Assembly: GCA_012728155.1 (NCBI GenBank)
Contig: JAAYFR010000453.1
Span: 1 to 5,853, forward strand
Length of the DNA: 5,853 bases
Source of the DNA: Bacteroidales bacterium
GTDB taxonomy: Bacteria; Bacteroidota; Bacteroidia; Bacteroidales; Dysgonomonadaceae
Reading direction: 5' to 3'
The notes under the pieces are model-generated. The model worked only from the letters and a program-made list of their open reading frames with translations. It did no database searches and was not told where the DNA came from. A program made the translations under genes and the position numbers. Positions within the stretch are counted from its first letter, which is position 1. Every line of letters begins with the position of its first letter. Of the stretch, positions 1-5,695 are shown piece after piece.

Positions 1-1285
1 ATCTTATTCCCACATTCACCCCAAATATCAATGGGTTATCAGTACGGGCGCTCATCGGTTGATTGTTCTTGAAATAATAGACAATCCTTGGTTCTCCAAA
101 CAGGCTCAGATGATCCCGCAACCGATAGCTAAAACCGGCACCACCCTGTGCGGAGAATTGTAATCCGTCGATGCGACCACCTCTCTTGGCATGGTACACA
201 ATATCACCATTATGTTCTATCTCCTGCTTGTACACAGAATATACTCCTTTTTCAATGCTGGCTCCACCCAACAGATAGATATTCCATGCATCATTTTGCC
301 ATACGGTATACCTCAGGTTCACCGGTATGCCTATATAATGCTGTTGCAATGTACCGCGATAGATGAAGTTATCACTCCGTTTGAAACGTGAAAACAGGTA
401 AGTATAGGAAAATCCGGTTTCCAGACCGAGATTTTCAGCGACCGGAAAATTGGCAGTCAGGCTGAATGAGACAGGGGGACGGTGTACCACATCGGTATAA
501 TCATCGGGACTCAGCAAGTTATACTTACCCCCCGAACTTAAGTCACCTCCACCACCATACTCTCCACCCGGAAGAGATCCTTTGTCCGGCGAAGAGTCCG
601 CATAAAGATAATCCGCTGAGAAAAAATCCGGAAGAGCACCACCGCTACCCAACGAAGCGATTAGCGATTGCTCTTCTCGATGCTCCTGACCAGAAGTAGT
701 GAAACGGTTTTCTGCCAGCAATTCATCCTTCGGAAGCACTTTATCTTCCTGTTTAACAGGCTCTTCCGACTTTGAAATATTTTCCAGGGCGTTGAGTTCT
801 CCCGGTTCAGCGACCTCCACCTCTTTATCCTCTTCCGGATTTATCTTCCCTTCCATTTCTAAAGACTCCCTGGGATTCACTGTTGCCACCAATTCCATGG
901 CTTCCTCCTGATTAGACTTTTTCCTCCGGCTTCCTGAATCCGGAATTCGCTGCGATTCCAGAATTTCTGTCACCCTTCCGGTTTCTTTCTCCAACTCTGT
1001 AGTTCTATCGGTTTTATTGATATCCGAATATCTTACCTCATCCTTGATTCCCCTCGACTTATCATTCGACCCGTCAACCAGAAGAAGTAATAGCAATGCC
1101 ACAGCCGCCACACCGGCTGTGATCCAACGCAGGTACATCGGCATACTCCTTCTTTGCGGGAGAAACCTATCGCTCAACGAGTCCCATATCTCTGAATCGA
1201 CAGGCATCCGGTGCTCTCGCAACTTCTCTCCGATTTTCCTCGAAAAGTCATCCGGCTTATCTATGTATTGATCCTCTGACTGCAT
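1..1285 (-). CDS. Dual membrane-spanning anti-sigma-like protein (C-terminal outer-membrane beta-barrel), truncated at left edge
   Basis: Seen: 428 codons run from the ATG at 1285 to the window edge, ending in NVGIR, which looks like the last barrel strand, so only a few residues are probably missing. Residues 1-50 are charged and include a W..L..RF segment (IWDSLSDRF). Residues 54-70 form one hydrophobic helix (WITAGVAAVALLLLLLV) preceded by arginines. Residues 71-268 are a low-complexity linker rich in Glu, Lys, Ser and Pro, with a Gly-rich stretch near 241-253. From about 269 (RPPVSFSL, LGLETGFSYTYL, YIGIPVNLRY) the alternating pattern fits a PF13568-type outer-membrane beta-barrel. Inference: the N-terminus binds the sigma factor encoded 12 bases upstream, the helix sits in the inner membrane, and the linker crosses the periplasm to the barrel. 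From memory this is the Dma (dual membrane-spanning anti-sigma) architecture of Bacteroides. The barrel call is firm; the anti-sigma role rests on context and N-terminal resemblance. Confidence 0.85.
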   Translation of the reverse strand, partial: MQSEDQYIDKPDDFSRKIGEKLREHRMPVDSEIWDSLSDRFLPQRRSMPMYLRWITAGVAAVALLLLLLVDGSNDKSRGIKDEVRYSDINKTDRTTELEKETGRVTEILESQRIPDSGSRRKKSNQEEAMELVATVNPRESLEMEGKINPEEDKEVEVAEPGELNALENISKSEEPVKQEDKVLPKDELLAENRFTTSGQEHREEQSLIASLGSGGALPDFFSADYLYADSSPDKGSLPGGEYGGGGDLSSGGKYNLLSPDDYTDVVHRPPVSFSLTANFPVAENLGLETGFSYTYLFSRFKRSDNFIYRGTLQQHYIGIPVNLRYTVWQNDAWNIYLLGGASIEKGVYSVYKQEIEHNGDIVYHAKRGGRIDGLQFSAQGGAGFSYRLRDHLSLFGEPRIVYYFKNNQPMSARTDNPLIFGVNVGIR

Positions 1286-1297
1286 TTTTGCTACCTG

Positions 1298-1840
1298 TTA
1301 TCTATGATCCATTAACTCTTTGACACTCTTCTGCAATGATTGCCTTGCCCTGAAAAAGAAAGAGCGTGATGTACTTTCGGCTATATTCAGTAATGCGGCT
1401 ATTTCCCGATGACTAAAACCTTCCACTGCAAAGAGATTAAAAACTATTCGGTGAGCATCAGGGAGTTCGTCGATACATTCAATTAATTCATCTGCTGTAA
1501 TATTGATATCTGTCACGTCGGGAGCAGTTGCAGGATATTCTATCTGCACATCCATTAAAAGTTCCTTTTGCTTCAACCGATTCTTCTTCCGAATATAATC
1601 AAGCGAGGTATTCACGAAAATTCTCCTTATCCAGCCGCCAAAAGAACCCCTCCCCGAATATTGCTCAATCTCCACAAAAATTTTCAGAAAACCTTCCTGC
1701 AACACCTCTTTGGCATCTTCCACATCGGAGACATACCGCCTGCAAAGCGCCATCATGGAAGGAGCATACTGATCGTACACCTCTTTTCTCGCCCACAATT
1801 TACCTTGCTTACAAGCAAGTATCAATCGCTGTTCCGACAT
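1298..1840 (-). CDS. ECF-type RNA polymerase sigma factor (sigma-70 family)
   Basis: A 180-residue protein, the usual size for an ECF sigma factor. The sigma-2 region spans roughly residues 20-92 and includes DAKEVLQEGFLKIF and GGWIRRIFVNTSLDYIRKK, which fit the core-binding and -10 recognition helices. An acidic, Pro-containing linker follows. The sigma-4 region covers about residues 122-173: DELPDAHRIVFNL, GFSHREIAALLNI and ESTSRSFFFRARQSL form the helix-turn-helix that reads the -35 element. The start at 1840 was chosen because AGGGA lies 6 bases upstream and the family normally begins just before this point. A longer in-frame start at 2029 would run through the guaB terminator and adds non-homologous sequence. 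The next gene, 12 bases downstream, encodes a membrane-anchored barrel protein that is its likely regulator. Target genes cannot be told from the window. Confidence 0.93.
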   Translation of the reverse strand: MSEQRLILACKQGKLWARKEVYDQYAPSMMALCRRYVSDVEDAKEVLQEGFLKIFVEIEQYSGRGSFGGWIRRIFVNTSLDYIRKKNRLKQKELLMDVQIEYPATAPDVTDINITADELIECIDELPDAHRIVFNLFAVEGFSHREIAALLNIAESTSRSFFFRARQSLQKSVKELMDHR

Positions 1841-1846
1841 AGAGTT

Positions 1847-1851
1847 TCCCT
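1847..1851 (-). promoter_or_regulatory. Ribosome binding site of the sigma factor gene
   Basis: AGGGA on the minus strand with a 6-base spacer to the ATG at 1840. It supports this start over the upstream ATG at 2029. Confidence 0.6.
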
Positions 1852-1863
1852 GTTTATTATAAT

Positions 1864-1890
1864 GACGTTCACTGAATACAAAACGTTGCA
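1864..1890 (-). promoter_or_regulatory. Candidate ECF sigma-dependent promoter of the sigma/Dma operon
   Basis: Read on the minus strand, TGCAAC (1890-1885) is followed by GTTTTG, and CGTC (1867-1864) comes 17 bases after TGCAAC. An AAC-type -35 and a CGTC -10 at 16-17 bases spacing is the general ECF promoter form. It would place the transcript start near 1857 with a short leader carrying the AGGGA site. No good TAnnTTTG housekeeping -7 element was found in the same interval. Autoregulation is an inference. Confidence 0.45.
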
Positions 1891-1997
1891 GTGGCAGGAT
1901 GAATTCTCGATTAATATTTAAAAATGACGATAAATAGAAGAGATAGATTAAGATTGAATGAGAAGGCAACAATTGAGGAAGGTTGATATTTGAATAG

Positions 1998-2054
1998 AAA
2001 AAATAGAGCCGAGAATCGAAACAATTCATACGAAATTGTTTTCGTTCTTGACTC
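1998..2054 (-). terminator. Intrinsic terminator of guaB
   Basis: On the minus strand, starting 24 bases after the guaB stop, an imperfect hairpin pairs 2054-2034 with 2026-2006. The core is CGAAAACAATT against AATTGTTTCG with one bulged base, extended by AGAA/TTCT and GAG/CTC, with a 7-base loop (2027-2033). It is followed, after CTAT, by a run of six T (2003-1998). It separates guaB from the sigma factor operon. Confidence 0.75.
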
Positions 2055-2078
2055 TAAAATCTTGATTCTATTCAGAAA

Positions 2079-3557
2079 TTACTCGCTTCCCTTGCTATAA
2101 TTGGGCGCCTCACGGGTAATCATCACTCCGTGGGGATGGCTTTCGGTATAACCTGCAGCAGAAATACGGGTGAATTTTGCCTCATGCAACTTCCCAATAT
2201 TCGCTGCTCCACAGTAACCCATACCGGAACGGAGACCGCCCACCATCTGATAAATCACCTCCTGTAATGTACCTTTGAACGGCACACGTGCTTCAATTCC
2301 CTCGGGAACAAGCTTTTTGATATCATCTTCCACATCCTGGAAATAACGGTCTTTCGAGCCCTGCTGCATCGCAGAGAGCGACCCCATCCCCCGGTAAGAT
2401 TTAAATTTACGCCCGTTAAAAATAATAGTCTCACCCGGCGACTCTTCGGTACCGGCAAGCAATGAGCCCATCATCACCGACGAACCTCCTGCCGCCAACG
2501 CTTTTACGATATCGCCCGAATAGCGCAATCCCCCATCGGCAATCACGGGAATACCCGTACCCTTCAACGCATTGGCCACTTCATAGATGGCCGACAACTG
2601 GGGTACACCTACTCCGGCAATCACACGGGTGGTACAAATCGATCCGGGACCGATCCCCACCTTTATCCCATCGGCACCGGCATCAACTAAGAAGCGTGCC
2701 GCATCGGCCGTAGCAATATTACCTACCACCACATCAATTTCAGGGAAGGTCCTCTTTACCAACTTCAACATCTCCCCCACCCCTTTAGAATGGCCATGTG
2801 CGGTATCGATCACGATCGCATCCACACCCGCTTCAATCAGGGCGGTCGCCCGTTCAATTGAATCGTGTGTCACACCGATCCCCGCGGCCACTCGCAACCG
2901 ACCCTGCTCATCTTTACAGGCAAACGGCTTATCTTTTGCTTTGGTGATATCCTTATAGGTGATCAAACCAATCAACCTGTTGTCGGAATCCACCACCGGC
3001 AATTTTTCAATTTTGTACTGTTGCAGGATCTCTGCAGCATCCTCCAAATTAGTCGTCTGGCGAGTGGTGACCAAATTCTCCTTTGTCATCACTTCACCGA
3101 TCTGTTTCTCCATTGATTTCTCAAATCGAAGATCGCGATTGGTAACGATACCTACCAGCCTATTCTCAGTGTCCACCACAGGAATTCCACCGATTTTAAA
3201 TTCGGACATCATCCCCAACGCGTCGGACACTTTTTTGTCGGGTGTAATGCTGATGGGATTCAGAATCATACCGTTCTCAGCACGTTTCACCGCCCGCACC
3301 TGCTTGGCCTGCTGTTCAATGCTCATATTCTTATGAATCACACCAATTCCCCCCTCACGAGCAATGGCGATGGCCATGGTCGTTTCGGTCACCGTATCCA
3401 TGGCAGCCGACACCATAGGAATATTAAGCGATATATTTCTGGAAAACTGCGTAGAGAGATCTACATATTTGGGGAGCACCTCTGAATAGGCAGGCACCAG
3501 CAGAAGGTCGTCAAATGTTAACCCTTCCATGATAATTTTATCTGCAATAAATGACAT
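2079..3557 (-). CDS. guaB: Inosine-5'-monophosphate dehydrogenase
   Basis: Cytoplasmic enzyme that oxidises IMP to XMP with NAD+, the committed step of guanine nucleotide synthesis. The 492 residues match the usual bacterial length (about 488). The N-terminal part of the TIM barrel (TFDDLLLVPAYSEVLP, about 14-29) is interrupted by two CBS domains at about 95-150 and 155-207; these are usually a regulatory nucleotide-binding module. The barrel then resumes with DTAHGHS (251-257). The catalytic loop GIGPGSICTT places the nucleophilic cysteine at 308. DGGLRYSGD (341-349) and YRGMGSL (388-394) bind the IMP phosphate and base, and R404-Y405 in the mobile flap match the general-base dyad of the family. 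No key residue is missing. It has its own -7 element upstream and an intrinsic terminator downstream, so it is probably monocistronic. Confidence 0.98.
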   Translation of the reverse strand: MSFIADKIIMEGLTFDDLLLVPAYSEVLPKYVDLSTQFSRNISLNIPMVSAAMDTVTETTMAIAIAREGGIGVIHKNMSIEQQAKQVRAVKRAENGMILNPISITPDKKVSDALGMMSEFKIGGIPVVDTENRLVGIVTNRDLRFEKSMEKQIGEVMTKENLVTTRQTTNLEDAAEILQQYKIEKLPVVDSDNRLIGLITYKDITKAKDKPFACKDEQGRLRVAAGIGVTHDSIERATALIEAGVDAIVIDTAHGHSKGVGEMLKLVKRTFPEIDVVVGNIATADAARFLVDAGADGIKVGIGPGSICTTRVIAGVGVPQLSAIYEVANALKGTGIPVIADGGLRYSGDIVKALAAGGSSVMMGSLLAGTEESPGETIIFNGRKFKSYRGMGSLSAMQQGSKDRYFQDVEDDIKKLVPEGIEARVPFKGTLQEVIYQMVGGLRSGMGYCGAANIGKLHEAKFTRISAAGYTESHPHGVMITREAPNYSKGSE

Positions 3558-3585
3558 AAGCTTTCACTTTAATTTTTATTGCATA

Positions 3586-3593
3586 CAAAAGTA
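3586..3593 (-). promoter_or_regulatory. Candidate -7 element for guaB
   Basis: TACTTTTG on the minus strand matches the Bacteroidota housekeeping -7 consensus TAnnTTTG and lies 28 bases before the guaB ATG. No convincing -33 TTTG is found at the usual 19-21 base distance; the nearest TTTG (3609-3606) is only 12 bases away. Confidence 0.5.
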
Positions 3594-3654
3594 GATGTTT
3601 TTTTACAAATTACACCGATTGAGGATGTTAATTTTAATGATATCCTTATGATTG

Positions 3655-3699
3655 CAGCTAAAATGGGGAGTAATACTATATTATGCCCCATTTCAGTTG
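3655..3699 (-). terminator. Long hairpin downstream of spt, probable terminator
   Basis: AAATGGGG (3661-3668) pairs exactly with CCCCATTT (3686-3693). Inside it, TAATA (3671-3675) pairs with TATTA (3679-3683) around a 3-base loop. Outside it, CAGCT (3655-3659) pairs with AGTTG (3695-3699) allowing one G-U pair. It lies 34 bases after the spt stop. On the minus strand the last arm reads CCCCATTTTAGCTG, so the T-run is short and within the stem; a classical U-tract is lacking. Termination or 3'-end protection is likely but less certain than for the guaB terminator. Confidence 0.6.
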
Positions 3700-3733
3700 G
3701 AATCAGATACGATAAAAAAAACGAAAAATAATA

Positions 3734-4927
3734 TTACGCCAAAATATCGAACTTTTTAAATATTTTCTGGATATGTTCGATTGAGTAGTCTATTTGCTCT
3801 TTGGTATGCGTTGCCATCAGTGAGTAACGGATAAGGGTATCTCCCGTCGATACTGCCGGCGACACCACCGGATTGACAAAGATTCCCTCTTCAAACAGCA
3901 GCTTGGTCACAAGGAAAGTCTTGTCATTATCGCGCACATAAAGCGGCAGGATAGGTGTGGCAGTTGGCCCCAGCTCAAATCCTCGATCTTTAAATTGATT
4001 GATCGCATAATGGGTAAGCTCCCACAAATTTTTCACCCGTTCAGGTTCAGACTTCAAAATATCCAATGCGGCAGAAGCGGCAGCCGTAGCACCGGGGGTT
4101 ATACTCGCACTGAATATGTTGGTACGCGCGTTATGCCGCAGATAATTGATAACCGGATAATCACCGGCGATAAATCCTCCGATTGAGGCGAACGACTTGC
4201 TGAAGGTACCCATCACTAAATCCACATCGTCAAGCAGGCCGAAGTGATCGCATACGCCGCGTCCGGTATATTTCCGCCCAAGTACTCCCAGACTATGCGC
4301 TTCATCGACCATCACATTGGCATTATATTTCTTGGCCAATTTCACAATTTCGGGCAGATTGGCCAAATCGCCTTCCATACTGAAAACGCCATCTACAACA
4401 ATCAACTTGATCTTCCCCTGTTCACAGCGCTGCAACTGTTTTTCCAGATGTGCCATATCGTTGTGGCGAAATTTAAATTTCGTTGAATAGGAGGTGCGGA
4501 GCCCTTCAATAATGGAGGCATGGTCTCTTTCATCCCAAATGATAAAATCCTCCCTTCCCGTCATACATCCCAAGACACCCTCATTTACAGTAAAACCGGT
4601 AGAAAAGACAATAGCCTCATCCTTATGCATAAAGTTGGCAAGTTTCCGTTCCAACTCCAGGTGGATATCAAGAGTTCCATTCAGGAAACGGGAACCTGCC
4701 ATTCCAGTGCCATATTTTTGGGTAGCGGCAACAGCAGCCTCTTTCACTTTCGGATGATTGGTCAACCCCAGATAAGCATTTGAACCAAACATCAACACTT
4801 TCTTCCCGTTGATGACCACCTCGGTATCCTGGTCACTCTCAATAGCCCGAAAATAGGGGTAGATACCCGCCGCCTTTGCACGCTGCGGAGCATCATATTT
4901 CATCATTTTTTCCCTTAGAAGATTCAT
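3734..4927 (-). CDS. spt: Serine palmitoyltransferase (PLP-dependent alpha-oxoamine synthase)
   Basis: Condenses L-serine with an acyl-CoA to a 3-keto sphingoid base, the first step of sphingolipid synthesis typical of Bacteroidales; a soluble PLP homodimer in the family. The 397-residue product carries the fold-type I aminotransferase motifs in order: FGSNAYLGL, GTGMAGSRFLNGT (about 73-85), DERDHASIIEG with the PLP-stacking His136, VDEAHSLGVLG with Asp208 and His211, GTFSKSFASIGG with the Schiff-base Lys244, and IRYSLMATHT with Arg367. TFSKS is the form seen in SPT, while 2-amino-3-ketobutyrate CoA ligase usually has TLGKA, so SPT is preferred over kbl. The start at 4927 (MNLLREKMMKYD) fits the N-terminus I recall for Bacteroides SPT; a start at 4969 would add 14 residues not expected in the family. 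No strong Shine-Dalgarno is present. The gene appears monocistronic. Confidence 0.9.
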   Translation of the reverse strand: MNLLREKMMKYDAPQRAKAAGIYPYFRAIESDQDTEVVINGKKVLMFGSNAYLGLTNHPKVKEAAVAATQKYGTGMAGSRFLNGTLDIHLELERKLANFMHKDEAIVFSTGFTVNEGVLGCMTGREDFIIWDERDHASIIEGLRTSYSTKFKFRHNDMAHLEKQLQRCEQGKIKLIVVDGVFSMEGDLANLPEIVKLAKKYNANVMVDEAHSLGVLGRKYTGRGVCDHFGLLDDVDLVMGTFSKSFASIGGFIAGDYPVINYLRHNARTNIFSASITPGATAAASAALDILKSEPERVKNLWELTHYAINQFKDRGFELGPTATPILPLYVRDNDKTFLVTKLLFEEGIFVNPVVSPAVSTGDTLIRYSLMATHTKEQIDYSIEHIQKIFKKFDILA

Positions 4928-5030
4928 TTGAAAATAATTTAAAGGATATGCAACAACAGCCCCTCGCACCTTCCCAAAACGCTATCAATTTGACTTCTAT
5001 ATAGGCCTTTTGTCCATTGCGATATACCCA

Positions 5031-5062
5031 TGCGTTTCACCCTCTTTTTTTGTGAAAACGCA
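5031..5062 (-). promoter_or_regulatory. Hairpin in the 5' leader of spt
   Basis: TGCGTTTCAC (5031-5040) pairs with GTGAAAACGCA (5052-5062) with one bulged base; the 11-base loop is T-rich on the plus strand and A-rich in the spt transcript. If transcription starts near 5066, this is at the very 5' end of the mRNA. No T-run follows on either strand, so it is not a terminator. It may stabilise the mRNA or be an operator. Confidence 0.45.
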
Positions 5063-5071
5063 AATAGTGTA

Positions 5072-5079
5072 CAAAGATA
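5072..5079 (-). promoter_or_regulatory. Candidate -7 element for spt
   Basis: TATCTTTG on the minus strand is a perfect TAnnTTTG match. A good -33 TTG is not seen about 19-21 bases upstream (the position reads CTAC). It implies a leader of about 140 bases before the spt ATG. The same octamer occurs in the rightward promoter at 5332. Confidence 0.5.
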
Positions 5080-5309
5080 GCAATTAATTTAGATTCCCCC
5101 GTAGGGTTCATTTTGAAATATTTCAGTCGATTCGTGGAAGAAATGTTGCCATCAATCCATAGAATTGAATATTATTGCAGCGAGAAACAACTCGGTGCGC
5201 TATGAATCTGTTTGAACCGGTCACATTCCATTATCTACTCACCTTCGCCAGCGCTAAATCCTTGTTTTGTTATTTTTTGCACCTATCCTAAAAAATAACC
5301 TCAAAAAAA

Positions 5310-5339
5310 TTGCCCGACAGATAAAAGTAACTATCTTTG
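5310..5339 (+). promoter_or_regulatory. Bacteroidota housekeeping promoter reading right
   Basis: TTG (5310-5312), a 19-base spacer and TATCTTTG (5332-5339) match the Bacteroidota consensus of a -33 TTTG and a -7 TAnnTTTG in both sequence and spacing. Expected transcript start is about 5344-5347. It would drive the small ORF and lipoprotein to the right. Confidence 0.75.
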
Positions 5340-5351
5340 TAGTAACATATT

Positions 5352-5369
5352 ATAATGCGCACCCATTAT
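5352..5369 (+). repeat. Inverted repeat just after the rightward promoter
   Basis: ATAATG (5352-5357), a 6-base spacer, then CATTAT (5364-5369), a perfect 6-base inverted repeat at about +6 to +24 of the predicted transcript. It could be an operator or a 5' stem; with arms this short it could also be chance. Confidence 0.3.
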
Positions 5370-5488
5370 GACTACGTGATGTTTTTGCAAGGAACTTATT
5401 GGACTATTTTTAAAGCGATAAAAAACACAACAGAGGTGAATAGAGAAGAACCAAGAATGAATCCAACTAATATCTAACTAAAGGAATA

Positions 5489-5509
5489 ATGGAAACAAAA
5501 CAAAACTAA
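5489..5509 (+). CDS. Six-residue mini-ORF METKQN, possibly the severed start of the next gene
   Basis: ATG at 5489 follows AAGGA (5481-5485) and is closed by TAA at 5507-5509. It is in the same frame as the ORF starting at 5522, with no other stop between. It therefore reads either as a tiny leader peptide or as the original start of the downstream small protein cut by a nonsense codon. About 140 bases of leader precede it from the predicted transcript start. Confidence 0.35.
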   Translation: METKQN

Positions 5510-5521
5510 ACTAACAACCAG

Positions 5522-5689
5522 ATGCGGAGCAACAACCCTCAGGAAGAGACGATGTTGGCTTACGAAAAGCTTGCCATCGAAGTGATAGAGATGGAAATGG
5601 AAGAGATCCTGTGTGTCAGTATGGATAACTTTGAAGGTGGGGGGGATGGAAAAATTAACTTCTTATTACTAACTATTTACAAAAAATGA
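5522..5689 (+). CDS. Small acidic protein with glycine-rich end, unknown function
   Basis: A 55-residue ORF whose core reads YEKLAIEVIEMEMEEILCVS followed by MDNFEGGGDG and a hydrophobic-basic tail. The core resembles, from memory, short Bacteroidales proteins with an EVVELE..GVLC-like acidic segment and a Gly-rich end that precede surface-protein or fimbrillin-type genes; I know no established function. There is no signal peptide or membrane helix in the usual place. ATG 5522 has no ribosome binding site; a better one lies at 5489, in frame, but a TAA at 5507 intervenes, so the gene may be a pseudogene or rely on reinitiation. A G7 tract (5639-5645) sits in the Gly-rich part; one extra G would end the protein with GGGGWKN instead. 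The ORF ends 6 bases before the lipoprotein start, suggesting co-transcription. Confidence 0.45.
   Translation: MRSNNPQEETMLAYEKLAIEVIEMEMEEILCVSMDNFEGGGDGKINFLLLTIYKK
5639..5645 (+). repeat. G7 homopolymer tract inside the small ORF
   Basis: Seven consecutive G near the 3' end of the 5522-5689 ORF. G8 would give a tail ending GGGGWKN and stop; G6 would give GGGMEKLTSYY and stop; the present G7 gives GGGDGKINFLLLTIYKK. Confidence 0.7.
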
Positions 5690-5695
5690 AAAAAA

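Larger units (their letters stand above)
4928..5309. other. Divergent intergenic region between spt and the rightward promoter
   Basis: No supported gene. It contains the long spt leader (about 4928-5066), a hairpin (5031-5062) and the spt -7 element (5072-5079). From 5080 to 5309 only very short ORFs occur (for example 5202-5291 plus, 29 codons), without ribosome binding sites or recognisable products. No tRNA, repeat array or mobile-element end was seen. Confidence 0.6.

Noticed and set aside
148..1271. Plus-strand ORFs opposite the barrel protein gene
   Set aside because: They are antisense shadows of a well-supported minus-strand gene, rich in Ser, His and Pro with no domains or ribosome binding sites.
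1841..2029. N-terminal extension of the sigma factor to an ATG at 2029
   Set aside because: It runs through the guaB terminator stem and T-run, reads as low-quality sequence (Phe, Tyr, Ile, Leu rich), and the family start with AGGGA lies at 1840.
2255..3336. Other-frame ORFs across guaB on both strands
   Set aside because: guaB is certain through the whole stretch; these frames have no recognisable motifs.
3622..3646. AGGAT...ATCCT inverted repeat upstream of guaB, considered as a purine operator
   Set aside because: Arms of five bases with an AT-rich interior; no known purine-regulator site resembles it, and chance is a sufficient explanation.
3995..4783. Plus-strand ORFs opposite spt
   Set aside because: Antisense shadows of a gene with all catalytic motifs present.
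3734..4927. 2-amino-3-ketobutyrate CoA ligase (kbl) or 8-amino-7-oxononanoate synthase (bioF) instead of spt
   Set aside because: The active-site lysine lies in GTFSKSFASIGG, the SPT form, and the N-terminus fits Bacteroides SPT better than kbl or bioF.
4928..4969. Longer spt start at 4969 adding 14 residues
   Set aside because: The extra residues do not fit the family N-terminus I recall, which begins near MNLLREK; no ribosome binding site favours 4969.
5202..5291. 29-residue plus-strand ORF in the intergenic region
   Set aside because: Very short, upstream of the promoter, with no ribosome binding site; expected by chance.
5355..5477. 40-residue plus-strand ORF (MRTHYDYVMFLQ...) after the rightward promoter
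   Set aside because: It begins only about 10 bases after the predicted transcript start, lacks a ribosome binding site and resembles no family I know; kept only as a remote possibility.
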